Shown: in pieces, positions 53,993 to 64,000 of the stretch | How positions within the stretch are numbered: position 1 is the stretch's first letter | Layout: every line of letters begins with the position of its first letter | Source of the DNA: Mariannaea sp. PMI_226 | Taxonomy: Eukaryota > Ascomycota > Sordariomycetes > Hypocreales > Nectriaceae | Assembly (NCBI GenBank): GCA_024336345.1 | Contig: JANFOG010000003.1 | Coordinates: 124,001 to 188,000 of the forward strand | Length of the DNA stretch: 64,000 nucleotides | Reading direction: 5' to 3' | Made by a program: the position numbers and the translations under genes | Notes under the pieces: model-generated | The model's database searches: none | The model's input: the letters and a program-made list of their open reading frames with translations, nothing else | Told to the model about the DNA's origin: nothing

Positions 53993-56751
53993 TCACGAAG
54001 CTGCGCTCGATAATAGCTTGTTCTTCTTTGCTTTGGCCTTGGCAAGCATCAAAGCTGCCTTTCTGGCTGCTTCCTCCTCTTCGGCTTCTTTGGAAATGAC
54101 CTTCCACTTTCGCCAGCCGTCGAAATCAATGAGGGCTTGCATGCAGCCCCATTCCATGACTTTCCTCTCTAGCCAGACGAAATTAACGGGCTACGAGATA
54201 TTTAGTTAGCCTCGATCATACCTGTAGGGGGAGAATGGTACAAAGATATACATACCTTGGTTAAAAAGTCATTGCATCCCGCGGCCAAGGCTTCATGCCT
54301 GTCACTCTGGAGTGAGCTCGCAGTTAGGGCGACAATAATGACAGGGCTCTTGAACAAAGCAAGGTTCTCGAGCTTATCGCCCTCTTTTAATTCGTCCGTG
54401 ACCTCGGGGAGGCTGCTACTTTGTGTCGACGAAAACACACCGATGGAGTTGACTCTCTCCAATCGACGAATCTCTCTGGTGGCGTCAAGGCCGTTCATGA
54501 CAGGAAGTTGAATATCCATCAGCACTAAATGGAAGCCGCCGTTCCTCCACTTCTTCACAGCATCTCGTCCATTCATGGCAGTCTGCCATCGTACCTTCAA
54601 TCGCTTCACGAATGCTTCTAGAAGCTTCAGGTTGATTGGATTGTCTTCCACAATAAGAACGTTGATCGGAGGAATCGTACTGTTGAGTATTCCGGGAGGA
54701 AGGTTTGGATGCTCTGGATTCTTCTTGCTCTTCTTTGCCCGGGCGATCGAAGGTCGAGGTGATGCCGTTCTGGCTGGAGGTGGCGTTGCAACACGAGCCT
54801 GTGTTGGTTCAGGTGCAGGCGGGGTCGGAAGCGGAGGGTTGGCAGCCGTGGGATGAGCAGACGGTAGAACAACAGATTTCTCCGAGGAGTTTGAGAGTGT
54901 GCAATGATGAGGCTGTCTGAGGTTAAAGTGTTGTGTGCTGTGTGTCGGAGCGGCATTCGGTGCACCGTTAGCAACTATTGTAGGTGATGATGTATGTGTT
55001 CGACCGAGCCTGGGGCGTTCGGGTCGATCACGATGAGGTCGGTTGGACCGAGTACCGCCCGGCGATGGGATAGGAGGGACTTGTCCGGTGCCAATGATGG
55101 CAATAGAGTGTGGAGCTTGCGAAGTCGGATGGACTACTGGGACAACTACCGGAAGATGAGGCGATGATGCATTTCCTACAAGAGGAAAATACCCTTCACC
55201 AGCTTCTGATGGGCGTCCATCTTCATGGTAATGTGAAATGATACGGGGAGAAGCTTTGGGTGCGCGACGAGGAATATCAATAATTAGAGCTTCATCAACG
55301 GTCTGGCCTCCAGGGAAGTAAGCATCCAAGGTACGACCCATGGGCTCTTCAGGACCTAACTGCCGCTCTTTATGTTGTTGGTCGCGGGGGCAAATCCGGA
55401 TGTTCAGATCAGGAGAATCAAAGGTACGCCCAAGAGAGTTGGCGTACTTGCGAAGAATCATATCGCGAACATCATCGACAAGATCATCCTCATTGATGAC
55501 GATTAGAGTGGCAGAGGCGTTAGGGCGCTTGACCCAGATCTTGCGGGTCACCATGTTGGCAGCTATGGGAAGCAGCAGCGAAGGTTCAGCGCCAAGATCG
55601 TATGCGGGCGGACTGTGTAGAAGAGTCTTGATCAGAGTTGATTGTCGGTTGGAGAGAAGACTCTGTCGACGAGGAGGAGGGGGAGGCCGAGGCGAGGAGG
55701 AGGAAGACGAAGGGAAGAAGCTTGTCGTTTGTAGTGCAGGAGACGAAGGGTGTATGCCTGCTGATGTCACGGCGCCAGCAAATGGTACTGATGGGATATG
55801 AAGGGGATTCAAAGGATCGTCATGGCGGCGCGTCCCTGCTTCAGCATCGACATCAACGTCGGCGTCAGCGTCAGAGTGCGGCGCCGTTGATGAGGACGTC
55901 TCAGCAGAGCTGTCCTCGTGTATGCGATCGAGATTCGGATTCGAAGGACGCAAGCGCGGTGGTCTAGATGGAGTGGAGTTGGGCGACAGGTCCGGGGTGT
56001 TGGGTGGTGAAGCAGAAGGGCGCTCGTTGAGTCGAGATTGAGTCTCGGGGTGAAGTTGAGGTTGCGGCGGCCCTTGCCAGGAACGGCGTAGATCGTTGCC
56101 CAGCTTGTCGTTAGAGGCAAAGCCGGCGCGGCTCTGCCGAGGACCAGGCGAGCTTAGTGGATTGTTTTGGTCGTCAGGCGCTGTGTTGGCCGCTGAGAGA
56201 GCGGTCGTTGTAGCGGGTGGGACCGCGCCCGTGGTGGAGGAGGAGGAGGGCGTGGATGCGGCGGTAGGAATGAGCTTTGTTTCTCTGGATTCTAATGATT
56301 GTGTTCTTATTTGAGATTTGATTGGGATCGAGGGTGGTTTTTCTTCTTCCTCCTCCTCTTCTTCTTCTGCGGCGGTGTCGTCGGTATTTCGCGAGTGATG
56401 GTCGTTGTCGCGGTTGCCGCGCTGCTGGTGCTGGTGCTGGTGCTCTGACTCGTTTTGGTCGTCGGGTTGTGCACCATCGCCTACCACATGTTGGAAGCTT
56501 CCTGGTTGTGTTGCAGATCGGTCTTGGCTGGTGGATTGTTGAAATTGCGTACTGCCTCGGCTCTGGTCATCGTCCTGACCCTGTTCGTGACCTTGGCTGT
56601 GACCAACAACCCGGTGCCAGTCCCAATGGCGACTGCTCACTGATGATGTCTCGATTGCGCTTTGGGTCGACGAGTCCAAGGAGGCGGCCGCTGAATGTCG
56701 TCGCTTCGCGAACTTTGCTCTCAATCGCGACGCGATGTCGGTGGTTCCCAT
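53993..56751 (-). CDS. ssk1: Ssk1-type response regulator of the HOG osmostress phosphorelay
   Basis: Two exons (56751-54256, 54190-53993) give 897 residues. The receiver domain lies at residues ~696-850: NVLIVEDNPINLKLLEAFV (acidic pair E702, D703), HLVLMDIQLPVMNGLDATRE (phospho-acceptor D746), IIVALTASSLQSDRHEALAA, and NDFLTK with the conserved Lys at the exon junction, continuing PVNFVWLERKVMEWGCMQAL. The insert between the Asp loop and ALTAS (SSTQSSSLPEVTDELKEGD) is typical of Ssk1. The N-terminal 690 residues are disordered and rich in Gln, His, Asp, Ser and Pro, with His-Gln and Asp-Ala/Asp-Val repeats. In fungi Ssk1 receives phosphate from Ypd1 and controls the Ssk2/22-Pbs2-Hog1 cascade. 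The start MGTTDIASRLRAKFAKRRHS fits orthologs better than the upstream in-frame ATG at 56841. Confidence 0.93.
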
Positions 56752-58807
56752 TAGAAGGACATGAGCTACTCGGTCGGCAGCTGCCTCAGAGTGACGATAT
56801 GGATGAGTGATGAAAGGAAAAGGGAAAGGAAAATAAAGCAAAGAGGGAGACGGCGGCGAAAGACAAGGAGGAGGGTAACACCGGAGCTAGTGTTTGATAG
56901 AGACAGCAGCAGTGGCAATGGATGGCAGCCCAAGAATGCCACCGGGGGGGTAGGGTTCCAAGACTTGGGCAGAGAGGTGTCAGCAAGAGAGTGGAGGAGA
57001 GCAACAGCATGAGCTCTGTCTGGGGTTGGTATTGCTAATATTGCTGCATTGTCCAGGACGAAAATAGAGCAAGCAAAGAAGAAATAAATTAATGCTACCT
57101 TACTCTAAATCTTCCCATCTCGGACCTTGTGGATGTAGACAGGGAGCTTTGAAGCTTGCTTGATCACTAAGTAAGCTAAGTTACATCCATAGCTCAGGTC
57201 GCCGTCCATCCATCCGTCCATCCATCGCCAGATTTGTGCTGAATGTCAGGGCCAGCCCATCCTAGCCCAGGCCAGTCGAAGGCCGAGCCATCCATTTATT
57301 AGGTACAGACTAGGTAGGTAGGTATTTCTGCATGCCTACGAATTAAGTTACTCCATAGTCTACCTCGGACGGTGTGCTGGAACCATTCTCCATAATAGCT
57401 CCCCAATATCGAAACAGGGGTCAGCCTGTCTGGCGTTGACCATTTCGTGGTACAAGTAATCTGTATGTACCACAGTACACATGTTGCATCAACCGTCACC
57501 CTCAATGATCGGAAACTGTATGAGGAAAGCTTGTTGTCAGGCTATTTACAGTCGTAGTGCACCTTTAACAGCAATATTTGCTTTCCTAGCTAATTATATT
57601 GCGTCCGACATATCTTTCAAGGTGCGATTGTGGCGCGCATTCAGAGGTAAAACCCCAAGGGAGAACAGTCTCCGGCCCCTGGCCTGTTAGGTACGTATCT
57701 TCGGCACTACTCCCTGCTATTGTTTTTCTCACCATGCTGTGTTGGCTGGAACGCCGCATCCGCCTCCATAAGTAGCCTAATTTGTTATTATCCCCCCCAA
57801 ATCATACGTCTCCGACATCTCTTTCGAGGCCCTTTGAGATTTCGTACGTAAAGCGGACCATGTACTTTCTATCATGCTTGGCTTTTGAGCGACCAACATT
57901 TCTCATATCACCTGACGAGTGTGGTATCTTACTTGCCTTTCACATAGAGAAAGAGGAGGTTAACTGGTTGGCTACATACACCCATTTAATTCCTTCAAAG
58001 CTTTCTTGGACAGTGTCTCGCTTTGATCCACGACCCGCTGGCCTTACAGCACGGTTCGTTCATGACTGGCGCAATCGGATATGGTCACTCACAACTGGCT
58101 TGCTAGTCTCCTGCACGAGCCTGAGAGAGGACCGGGCCTTCAAAGCTGTCAATGCTTGATGCGTAGCTGCTCTATCTCTCTCCCTATCAGGCGGAGAGAT
58201 TTTTACCACATTCTATTGCAATCTTGATCGGTGCCAAGCATTCAGAGTATCTTCAATCGCCCTTCCTCGCTGATGGCATCATCAGTGTCAATGTGTTTCG
58301 TTCCATTCTGTCGGTTGACTAGAGGATTGATCTCGCATAGAGCGGTGTAAAGAGACTGTTCTGCCGCTCGATTCTGGGAGGTTGGGATGACTCAGCTGCT
58401 CAACTAATAAGCAGAATCAATATGTCAGACACCTGATGAGTGGAGAGATTTATCTGACTGTCGAGAATAATGCAAAAAAAAAGAAGAAAGCAAAAAGAAG
58501 AGACAGAGAAAGAGAAGAGAGGACATGCCTTATCCATCCAGTTGAACCGTAGACACATGGCTGCAATCAGGTGTAAAGAAAGGTATTCCAAGGTTGAATC
58601 TAGGTTTGTGTGCTGTCGAGGACAGTGTACAACGATACACCATGTGCACTGTGGTGCCCATCAAAACATCCATATGCCTGTCACCTAAAAGTTGGTGATG
58701 CTCAGCATCCACAGCCTCTGAATACACAGCGAAGCAACCTGCAACCCTCCCTCAATCCTCCCCCATCTTTAGAAATATCATCCTCAACTCTTCTCGGCAC
58801 TGCAGCC
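56752..58807. other. 2-kb divergent promoter, no gene seen
   Basis: This lies between Ssk1 (-) and the CCDC97-like gene (+). CCAT units (57209-57226) and AGGT units near 57314-57323 are present. A 125-codon frame at 57782-58159 has no motif and no promoter-like context. Confidence 0.5.
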
Positions 58808-59523
58808 ATGTCGAGAGACCAGAACCTGCCCAGCAATCCGTTTGATCGACCAGTTCCCAGGGAACCGAAGCCTCAAAACCGTGCGGCTCAGATCCAAGCA
58901 CAAAATCGGCGCCGAGAGTATCTCGTCCGAAATCCGTCATACTTTGACAATCTGGAAAATGAGTTAGTAGGTAAGAATTGGAACGAACCGCATCATTCGT
59001 TCCAGAGACGATCGTGTCCTAACCGGTTATCCGTTGATTTACAGAGCCTGTGCTCTATGAGCGTCTCATAAAACGTTTTCACTCAGCCGCAGAACGAGAA
59101 GCCGATGGCAAAGCAAAAGGTTACGGACGGACTCTAGAGGCTGCCCTTCAGCGGGGAGAATCCAAACTCGCTCATTTGCATCAAATTGATGGGCCGGAGG
59201 AAAAGACTGAGAGAAACAGTAGAGCCACCACAACTAGAGACACAGGTCTTGAAAATCCTTGGGACCAAGAGGCAGAGAACAAGGAGCACGGTTCGCAACT
59301 ATGGCGTGAGTTTCTTGAGGACCGCTTTGTCCATGGCCGAGACGAAGATTTCGAGTACGATGCTATTGATGGTAACGATGAATACGACACCCTGTCCAGG
59401 AACGATGCTGAAGATGCTTGGTTTGACCAAGAGGAACCCAGCTGGGCTGACGACGGCCAAAATACAGATGAGCACAAAAAAGCTCGGAAGCTAGAGGGAG
59501 AAACTGGTATCCAAGATTTCTAA
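58808..59523 (+). CDS. CCDC97-like (DUF2052) protein
   Basis: Two exons (58808-58970, 59045-59523) give 213 residues. The N-terminus (NLPSNPFDRPVPREPKPQNR) leads to a charged helix, QIQAQNRRREYLVRNPSYFD, then NLENELVEPVLYERLIKRFH across the junction, then GKAKGYGRTLEAALQRGESK. This NRRREYL...PSYF...LYERLI...GYG-x-LE order is that of the CCDC97/DUF2052 domain; the human member is reported with U2 snRNP/SF3b. The second half is strongly acidic (DRFVHGRDEDFEYDAIDGND, EDAWFDQEEPSWADDG), also typical of the family. Splicing at GTAG|GTAAGA joins to ACAG|AGCCTG and restores the Glu of LVEPVLYE. No localisation signal is evident; a nuclear role in splicing is inferred. Confidence 0.85.
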
Positions 59524-60442
59524 CAGTGTCCATCGTAGCCCGGGGATCTCACCTATGACGGAGGATTTGAATTACACGATGCGGCAACTCGATTCGACTT
59601 TCGAATTTTCGACTGGAGACTACTATGGACATCTCACCTACGCTGTGGAGAGGCCTTGTTCAATTCGACAACGACCCGAAACACAGAAAGTAAAAGGAAA
59701 GGAATTCCAGGCTTGACCAATATTGCCTCAACTTTCTTGGCAACGAACTATTTCATGGCGAAGCCGTCCTTGGACCGAGGTGATGAGCCATGGGGCTGCC
59801 ACCAATGGCTATAACAGCCTTCTCAAAATTTCATAATACCCGGCTGGGCTTCCACCAACTGCTCCTATATCTGGCCTGATTTCCCTTTGGTTCATACACC
59901 CGGCGACTTTATCAGCTTTGCCAGCCTAAAAACGCGGGGGAGGAGAGCAGCCAAAAAAGCTTCGCAAGATGTCACAGCAGACAGCCAGCCCCATGTCGCA
60001 GTGTGTCGCTGGTCCACTCAAACCGGAACGCCCGCCCGCAATCCCGTCAGTGTGAAGCCACTTTGCGGGCCGCACGCGCCCATGGCCCGATCGCTCTCTC
60101 AACCTTTGACATTGGAGTGAATTTGGGGAAGCCCGGCTAAATTGAACTGATGGCTTCTTTGGATGAATTAGCCCATGACATTTACTCGGCGGGGCAGTCA
60201 TGACGCTACCAGAGCTCATGACAATCATCCGTATAGCTGGTAAATAGCCAACGCGGGGGGATGTGGCCGAGTTTCACACAGACCCGTACACACTCGCACA
60301 CATATATATAAGAGAGAGAGAGCTCCCATGTTGCGGTTTAGCGGCTATTATACTCCTCATCTCAGTCTTTTATAAATCACAACAAGCTCACTCTCCCCCT
60401 CCTCCCTCCTTACAAGAGCATTGGCAAACACTTGACACGAAA
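59524..60442. other. GH43 promoter, no gene seen
   Basis: It contains the 3' UTR of the CCDC97-like gene, a TATA element at 60303 and a CT-rich leader before the GH43 ATG. Confidence 0.5.
60303..60312 (+). promoter_or_regulatory. TATA box of the GH43 gene
   Basis: TATATATAAG lies 131 nt upstream of the ATG at 60443 and is followed by a GA tract and pyrimidine-rich leader. Confidence 0.55.
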
Positions 60443-61426
60443 ATGGCCCCCCTCATCACTCACCTCTACACAGCCGACCCTTCGGCACATGTCTTCAATG
60501 GCAAGGTCTACATCTACCCTTCCCACGACCGCGAGACAGACATTCAATTCAACGACAATGGCGATCAGTACGACATGACAGACTACCATGTCTTCAGCAC
60601 CGACTCCCTCAGCCCTCCCGGTGAAGTCACAGACCACGGCGTCGTGCTAAAAGCCGAAGACATCCCCTGGGTATCAAAACAGCTCTGGGCCCCAGACGCC
60701 GCCGAGAAGGACGGAAAGTACTACCTCTACTTCCCGGCCCGTGACAAGCAGGACATCTTCCGCATCGGCGTTGCCGTGGGTGACAAGCCTGAAGGCCCAT
60801 TCACACCGGACCCCGAACCCATCAAGGGAAGCTACAGCATCGACCCAGCCAGCTTCGTCGACGACGACGGCCAGGCCTACCTGTACTTTGGCGGCCTCTG
60901 GGGCGGCCAGCTTCAGTGCTACCAGCAGGGCAACGACCAGTTCGACGCCGCCTGGCAGGGGGCCCAGGAAGTCTCTGGCGAAGGCGTCTTCGCCCAGGGA
61001 CCCCGCGTCGCCAAGCTCGGCGCCGACATGCGCTCGTTCGACTCGGAGGTGCAGGAGATTGTCATCCTCGCCCCGGAAACCGGCGAGCGCATCCTGGGTG
61101 ACGACCACGACCGCCGCTTCTTCGAGGCCGCTTGGATGCACAAGCGCGGCGACACCTACTACTTCTCCTACTCGACGGGCGACACCCACTTCCTGTGCTA
61201 CGCGACCGGCTCAAGCCCCCTGGGGCCCTTTACGTACGGCGGGAGGATCCTCGAGCCCGTCCTGGGCTGGACTACACACCACTCCATTGTCGACTTCCAA
61301 GGCAAGACGTACTTGTTCCATCATGACTGCGAGTTGAGCAAGGGCGTGGACCACCTTCGGTCGGTCAAGGTCAAAGAGATCTTCTATGATGATGAAGGCA
61401 AGATTATCACGACGACGACCGACTGA
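60443..61426 (+). CDS. Glycoside hydrolase family 43, intracellular type
   Basis: This single-exon frame encodes 327 residues, the size of a stand-alone GH43 five-bladed propeller. The three carboxylates are visible: Asp12 in YTADPSAHVFNGKVYIYPS (general base), Asp134 in SYSIDPASFVDDDGQAYLYF (pKa modulator) and Glu228 in RRFFEAAWMHKRGDTYYFSY (general acid). WAPDAAEKDGKYYLYFPA and TTHHSIVDFQGKTYLFHHDC are further family blocks. The likely substrate is arabinose- or xylose-containing oligosaccharide (arabinofuranosidase or xylosidase). No signal peptide follows ATG 60443; an in-frame ATG at 60263 would add 60 residues with a hydrophobic stretch (AAIILLISVF), but that part overlaps the TATA box and leader. 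Third-position GC is clearly higher than in the neighbours, and there are no introns. Confidence 0.9.
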   Translation: MAPLITHLYTADPSAHVFNGKVYIYPSHDRETDIQFNDNGDQYDMTDYHVFSTDSLSPPGEVTDHGVVLKAEDIPWVSKQLWAPDAAEKDGKYYLYFPARDKQDIFRIGVAVGDKPEGPFTPDPEPIKGSYSIDPASFVDDDGQAYLYFGGLWGGQLQCYQQGNDQFDAAWQGAQEVSGEGVFAQGPRVAKLGADMRSFDSEVQEIVILAPETGERILGDDHDRRFFEAAWMHKRGDTYYFSYSTGDTHFLCYATGSSPLGPFTYGGRILEPVLGWTTHHSIVDFQGKTYLFHHDCELSKGVDHLRSVKVKEIFYDDEGKIITTTTD

Positions 61427-61727
61427 GCAAATGAGAAAAGTTCAAAAGCGTGGGCACGGGGTGGTTAGCACAGACAGCACTGACTAATTCACACAGTTTG
61501 AAAGGAAATAAAAATTGATTGTGTAGCTAACCTTCTTTCTATATATCAAGACATTCATGATTCTCAAATTTCTAGCCAATTTTTAGCCCGTTTATTGTCT
61601 TTCTCTATAATCAGTTCGTCTAAAATCATTTCGATCCCATCATTTCTCATAGCATGTGTCCTTTTTCTTTCTTTTTTTCTTCTTTTTTTTTTATTTCATA
61701 TCTTGGCTTGGGGGCATTGCGTCCACC
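61427..61727. other. Convergent 3' region, no gene seen
   Basis: AT-rich 3' flanks of the GH43 (+) and lipase (-) genes, with a long T-rich run near 61660-61700. Confidence 0.5.
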
Positions 61728-64000
61728 TCATTCCATGACACCCAGACGCAATTTATCCAAAGCCTCTTCATACCGAGCTGGGCTGTGATCCAACAACATG
61801 CTCGTACCAAATCTCATCTCCTTGAAGCGAGCTTCCACATCCTTGACATACTTTAGCACAATCCTCTGCGCCGGCCTGCCAATCTGGTCCTCGCCTGGTC
61901 GCAGAAACGCGTCTCGTCTCAACACTCTCTGGCTCTCGACGGTGAAGACTTCTCCAGGCGGCGATAGCTTTTCGTTGACCATTCCATTCCTCAATGACTG
62001 CAGTAATGGCAAAGCCCATTCAGCTCCATCGTCGCCAGAAGAAACCGGAGATCCACGATACCACTTGTCGGCAAGTCCACTCTGGAAGGCCCGCCATATT
62101 CTGTTGCGGATCTCTATCTTTGCTTCATGCTGGTCATTTCTGAAGGCCAAAGCGACTGCTTGGAAATCACGGAGTACACCCAGTGACAAATACGGAACAA
62201 CGTCATGACTATGTATGATGCTTGTAATAAGCCCTCTTGTGCGTTTTCGGAGTGAGGTCGACATGGTGCCAGGCGGCCCGTAAGCGTAGACATGGATCGG
62301 TCGTTGCGGAGGGAGACGTGGCTGGTCGGGAGGCGGCACATTTTGGCCTTGAGGATTGCCAAGGTGTTCTTGAGGCTCCTCAGCCGTAACAAAACCAGTC
62401 CCTGATGGGTTCGGTTCTGAAAGCATAACACCAAGGAGGGCTGTGACTGCGCCACCCAGAGAGTGGCCACACAATACAAGTCCATAATCTGGAAACTCCA
62501 GCAATGCTTCTCGGAGCGTGACTAAAACACGGCCGTCCCTCCCGTATAGTAGTCGGCGAGCAGAAGCATGTACACCTTTGTGCACCTTATAGCCTCGCCC
62601 ACGCCATTGAAGGACATCGTAATCACAGGTCAAGTCAGCCAAGACATCTTCAAATCCCAACGTCCCTCGACAAGCTAGAACAACTGTCCTTGCATCATGG
62701 TCAAGGGAAATGTAATGTACCAAAGGGACACCTGTTCCCGTCGAGCCACTCGAGTCTGCACCACCTTCGGGGTCAACAAAAGAGGCCAGCAGGATATTGT
62801 TCGAGCCGGACTCTGTGTGGTGGACAAAGTGCCTCACGTCAGTGTGCGTTTCATCCCAGGCCCTCAACATCGGCATCTCCTTTGAAATCCCCATGAATTT
62901 GAGAAAATTTGATCCATACGAAGCAGAAGAGAATCTCATATAACGACAGATATTCTGAAGGACATGAGCTCTTGGAAATATCCCTTCAACTTCGCCGTCT
63001 CGTCTGAGCACGCTTAATGCATCATCTGCAGTATATGCACTCTTTTGGTAGTAAGAAGCAAGCACCAAAGATGATTGAGAGTCATTGGATGCGAGGCTAT
63101 ATATGCTTGGTATGTTTGATCTCGCACGACGGTGGTTTACCACTGACGGCGATCTACCAGCAGGACTCAGGCCGTTTTCATCTCCAAGGGATTTTGGCCA
63201 AGGTGAATCGGGAGGTTTAATCCGAGAGAACGTGGGCGAAGTGGGCCTTGAGTTGGTCGTTGACTTGATGGAGTATGTATCGGTTTGCGACACAACCGAG
63301 TCATGATGATATTCACGGACTGAGAAGTAGCTGGCTCGAGAGGAACTTCGTGGTGGCAACTTTGGGTTGCTGAAGTCACCTTTGACCAAAAGCGACGGGG
63401 CCAGGGACTGTGTATTCTTCACTACAGTAGGCGATGGAAGGCTGCGTGAAGAAGAGGACGTCTTGCTTCTCGAATCTTTTATCTTTGGAGCTTGTTTTAC
63501 GTCGTTAGGTGCCGGATCTTTGTGCCATATGTTAGAAATTGATTGACTTCCTTCCCTAAGAACTTGCTTCAGAGTCCCCTTCTTTTCTGTAGCTTTCCCC
63601 GTCGACGCCGGATCAGTCTTTCGTTTGGTGAGTATCTTTCTTGCGCCAGTTGATCCATCCCGAGAGAAGTCGGATTTGGTTCTAGAAAGCCCGGTGTCGA
63701 TAGGGATCCGGACCCTCTTCTGATTTGCCTCCCGTTCAGGTTTCTGCTCGGATGTGGACAAATTCAAGCTGGCAGGTGTATTCGATGGCCTTCTTTTCCT
63801 GTTGGACTTTACGGGGTCTGGTTTTGCCAGTGACCTAGTGGGTTCCTGAGATGATGATATGTGTGACTGACGTTGACTTGCCTCCTTTGTGTCAGCCGTA
63901 TAGCTACTAGGCGGAGATGATATAACAGTGGCTTGTATAGCACTTTTTGGGATTCTGGTTGGGATTCTGGTAGGCTCTTGATACTGGATTTGAGTGGACA
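61728..64000 (-). CDS. Class 3 (diacylglycerol-type) lipase, 5' end outside the window
   Basis: An open minus-strand frame runs from the stop at 61728 to the window edge, with at least 757 residues and no start codon assigned. The upstream ~240 residues are Ser/Lys-rich and disordered (GLSRTKSDFSRDGSTGARK, SNIWHKDPAPNDVKQAP). The alpha/beta-hydrolase domain follows: VHYISLDHDARTVVLACRG, TLGFEDVLADLTCDYDVLQW, VHKGVHASARRLLY, then the nucleophile elbow LVLCGHSLGGAVTALLG (GHSLG, catalytic Ser). Then come VYAYGPPGTMSTSLRKRTRG and IIHSHDVVPYLSLGVLRDFQ, which holds the likely catalytic Asp. The C-terminal part supplies a candidate His and ends SPARYEEALDKLRLGVME. The arrangement resembles sn-1-specific diacylglycerol lipases, but no membrane segments are seen in the visible part. 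Confidence 0.9.
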   Translation of the reverse strand, partial: STQIQYQEPTRIPTRIPKSAIQATVISSPPSSYTADTKEASQRQSHISSSQEPTRSLAKPDPVKSNRKRRPSNTPASLNLSTSEQKPEREANQKRVRIPIDTGLSRTKSDFSRDGSTGARKILTKRKTDPASTGKATEKKGTLKQVLREGSQSISNIWHKDPAPNDVKQAPKIKDSRSKTSSSSRSLPSPTVVKNTQSLAPSLLVKGDFSNPKLPPRSSSRASYFSVREYHHDSVVSQTDTYSIKSTTNSRPTSPTFSRIKPPDSPWPKSLGDENGLSPAGRSPSVVNHRRARSNIPSIYSLASNDSQSSLVLASYYQKSAYTADDALSVLRRDGEVEGIFPRAHVLQNICRYMRFSSASYGSNFLKFMGISKEMPMLRAWDETHTDVRHFVHHTESGSNNILLASFVDPEGGADSSGSTGTGVPLVHYISLDHDARTVVLACRGTLGFEDVLADLTCDYDVLQWRGRGYKVHKGVHASARRLLYGRDGRVLVTLREALLEFPDYGLVLCGHSLGGAVTALLGVMLSEPNPSGTGFVTAEEPQEHLGNPQGQNVPPPDQPRLPPQRPIHVYAYGPPGTMSTSLRKRTRGLITSIIHSHDVVPYLSLGVLRDFQAVALAFRNDQHEAKIEIRNRIWRAFQSGLADKWYRGSPVSSGDDGAEWALPLLQSLRNGMVNEKLSPPGEVFTVESQRVLRRDAFLRPGEDQIGRPAQRIVLKYVKDVEARFKEMRFGTSMLLDHSPARYEEALDKLRLGVME

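Noticed and set aside
57782..58159. 125-codon plus-strand frame
   Set aside because: No recognised motif, no splice or promoter support; kept as intergenic.
60674..61189. 171-codon minus-strand frame
   Set aside because: Antisense to GH43; a by-product of its high third-position GC.

Overview
The window reads as nuclear DNA of a filamentous ascomycete, probably a Sordariomycete and perhaps Hypocreales. The reasons are genes split by short GT-AG introns (about 50-100 nt) with CTAAC-like branch points, TATA-plus-pyrimidine promoters, kilobase-long intergenic regions around regulatory genes, and a typical Pezizomycotina gene set (AzgA purine permease, Zn2Cys6 regulator, Dal5-type transporter, Ssk1, Bot1p, GH43). 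No rRNA, tRNA, CRISPR array or intact transposon was recognised by eye. Exon borders were assigned from splice signals, reading phase and family similarity; I could not run alignments.

Layout. 1-398: 5' part of a 2-oxoglutarate/Fe(II) oxygenase (-). 0.8-3.4 kb: two decayed, diverged copies of one unknown gene with inverted and tandem repeats. 3.96-6.04 kb: AzgA-type purine permease (-). 6-12.7 kb: long gene-free stretch. 12.7-13.9 kb: basic disordered protein with a Gly/Ala helix (+). 14.3-15.0 kb: knottin-like small secreted protein (-). 15.8-23.8 kb: NAD-dependent 3-hydroxyacyl-CoA-dehydrogenase-like enzyme (-), Zn2Cys6 regulator (-) and anion:cation symporter (+). 24.3-26.1 kb: Tad2 tRNA adenosine deaminase (-). 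27.7-33.0 kb: two proteins carrying only half a Zn2Cys6 motif (-). 33.6-36.0 kb: ZGRF1/Mte1-type DUF2439 protein (-). 38.0-39.5 kb: BAR-SH3 protein (+). 40.0-42.1 kb: conserved fungal protein with a 1-kb intron (-). 46.3-46.9 kb: four-helix MARVEL-like membrane protein (-). 49.3-49.7 kb: 57-residue zinc-ribbon protein (+). 50.9-51.8 kb: tyrosine phosphatase (+). 52.0-53.2 kb: mitoribosomal Bot1p (-). 54.0-56.8 kb: Ssk1 response regulator (-). 58.8-59.5 kb: CCDC97-like protein (+). 60.4-61.4 kb: GH43 glycosidase (+). 61.7-64.0 kb: class 3 lipase, 5' end outside the window (-).

The most interesting unit is 15.8-23.8 kb. The 8-bp palindrome CGGATCCG, an inverted CGG/CCG pair of the type bound by Zn2Cys6 dimers, was found five times. 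Two copies lie upstream of the dehydrogenase and three in the divergent promoter between the regulator and the transporter. I saw no other copy in the window. This points to a small self-regulated uptake-and-oxidation unit whose substrate cannot be read from the sequence. The other genes look like ordinary housekeeping or signalling genes that happen to be neighbours.
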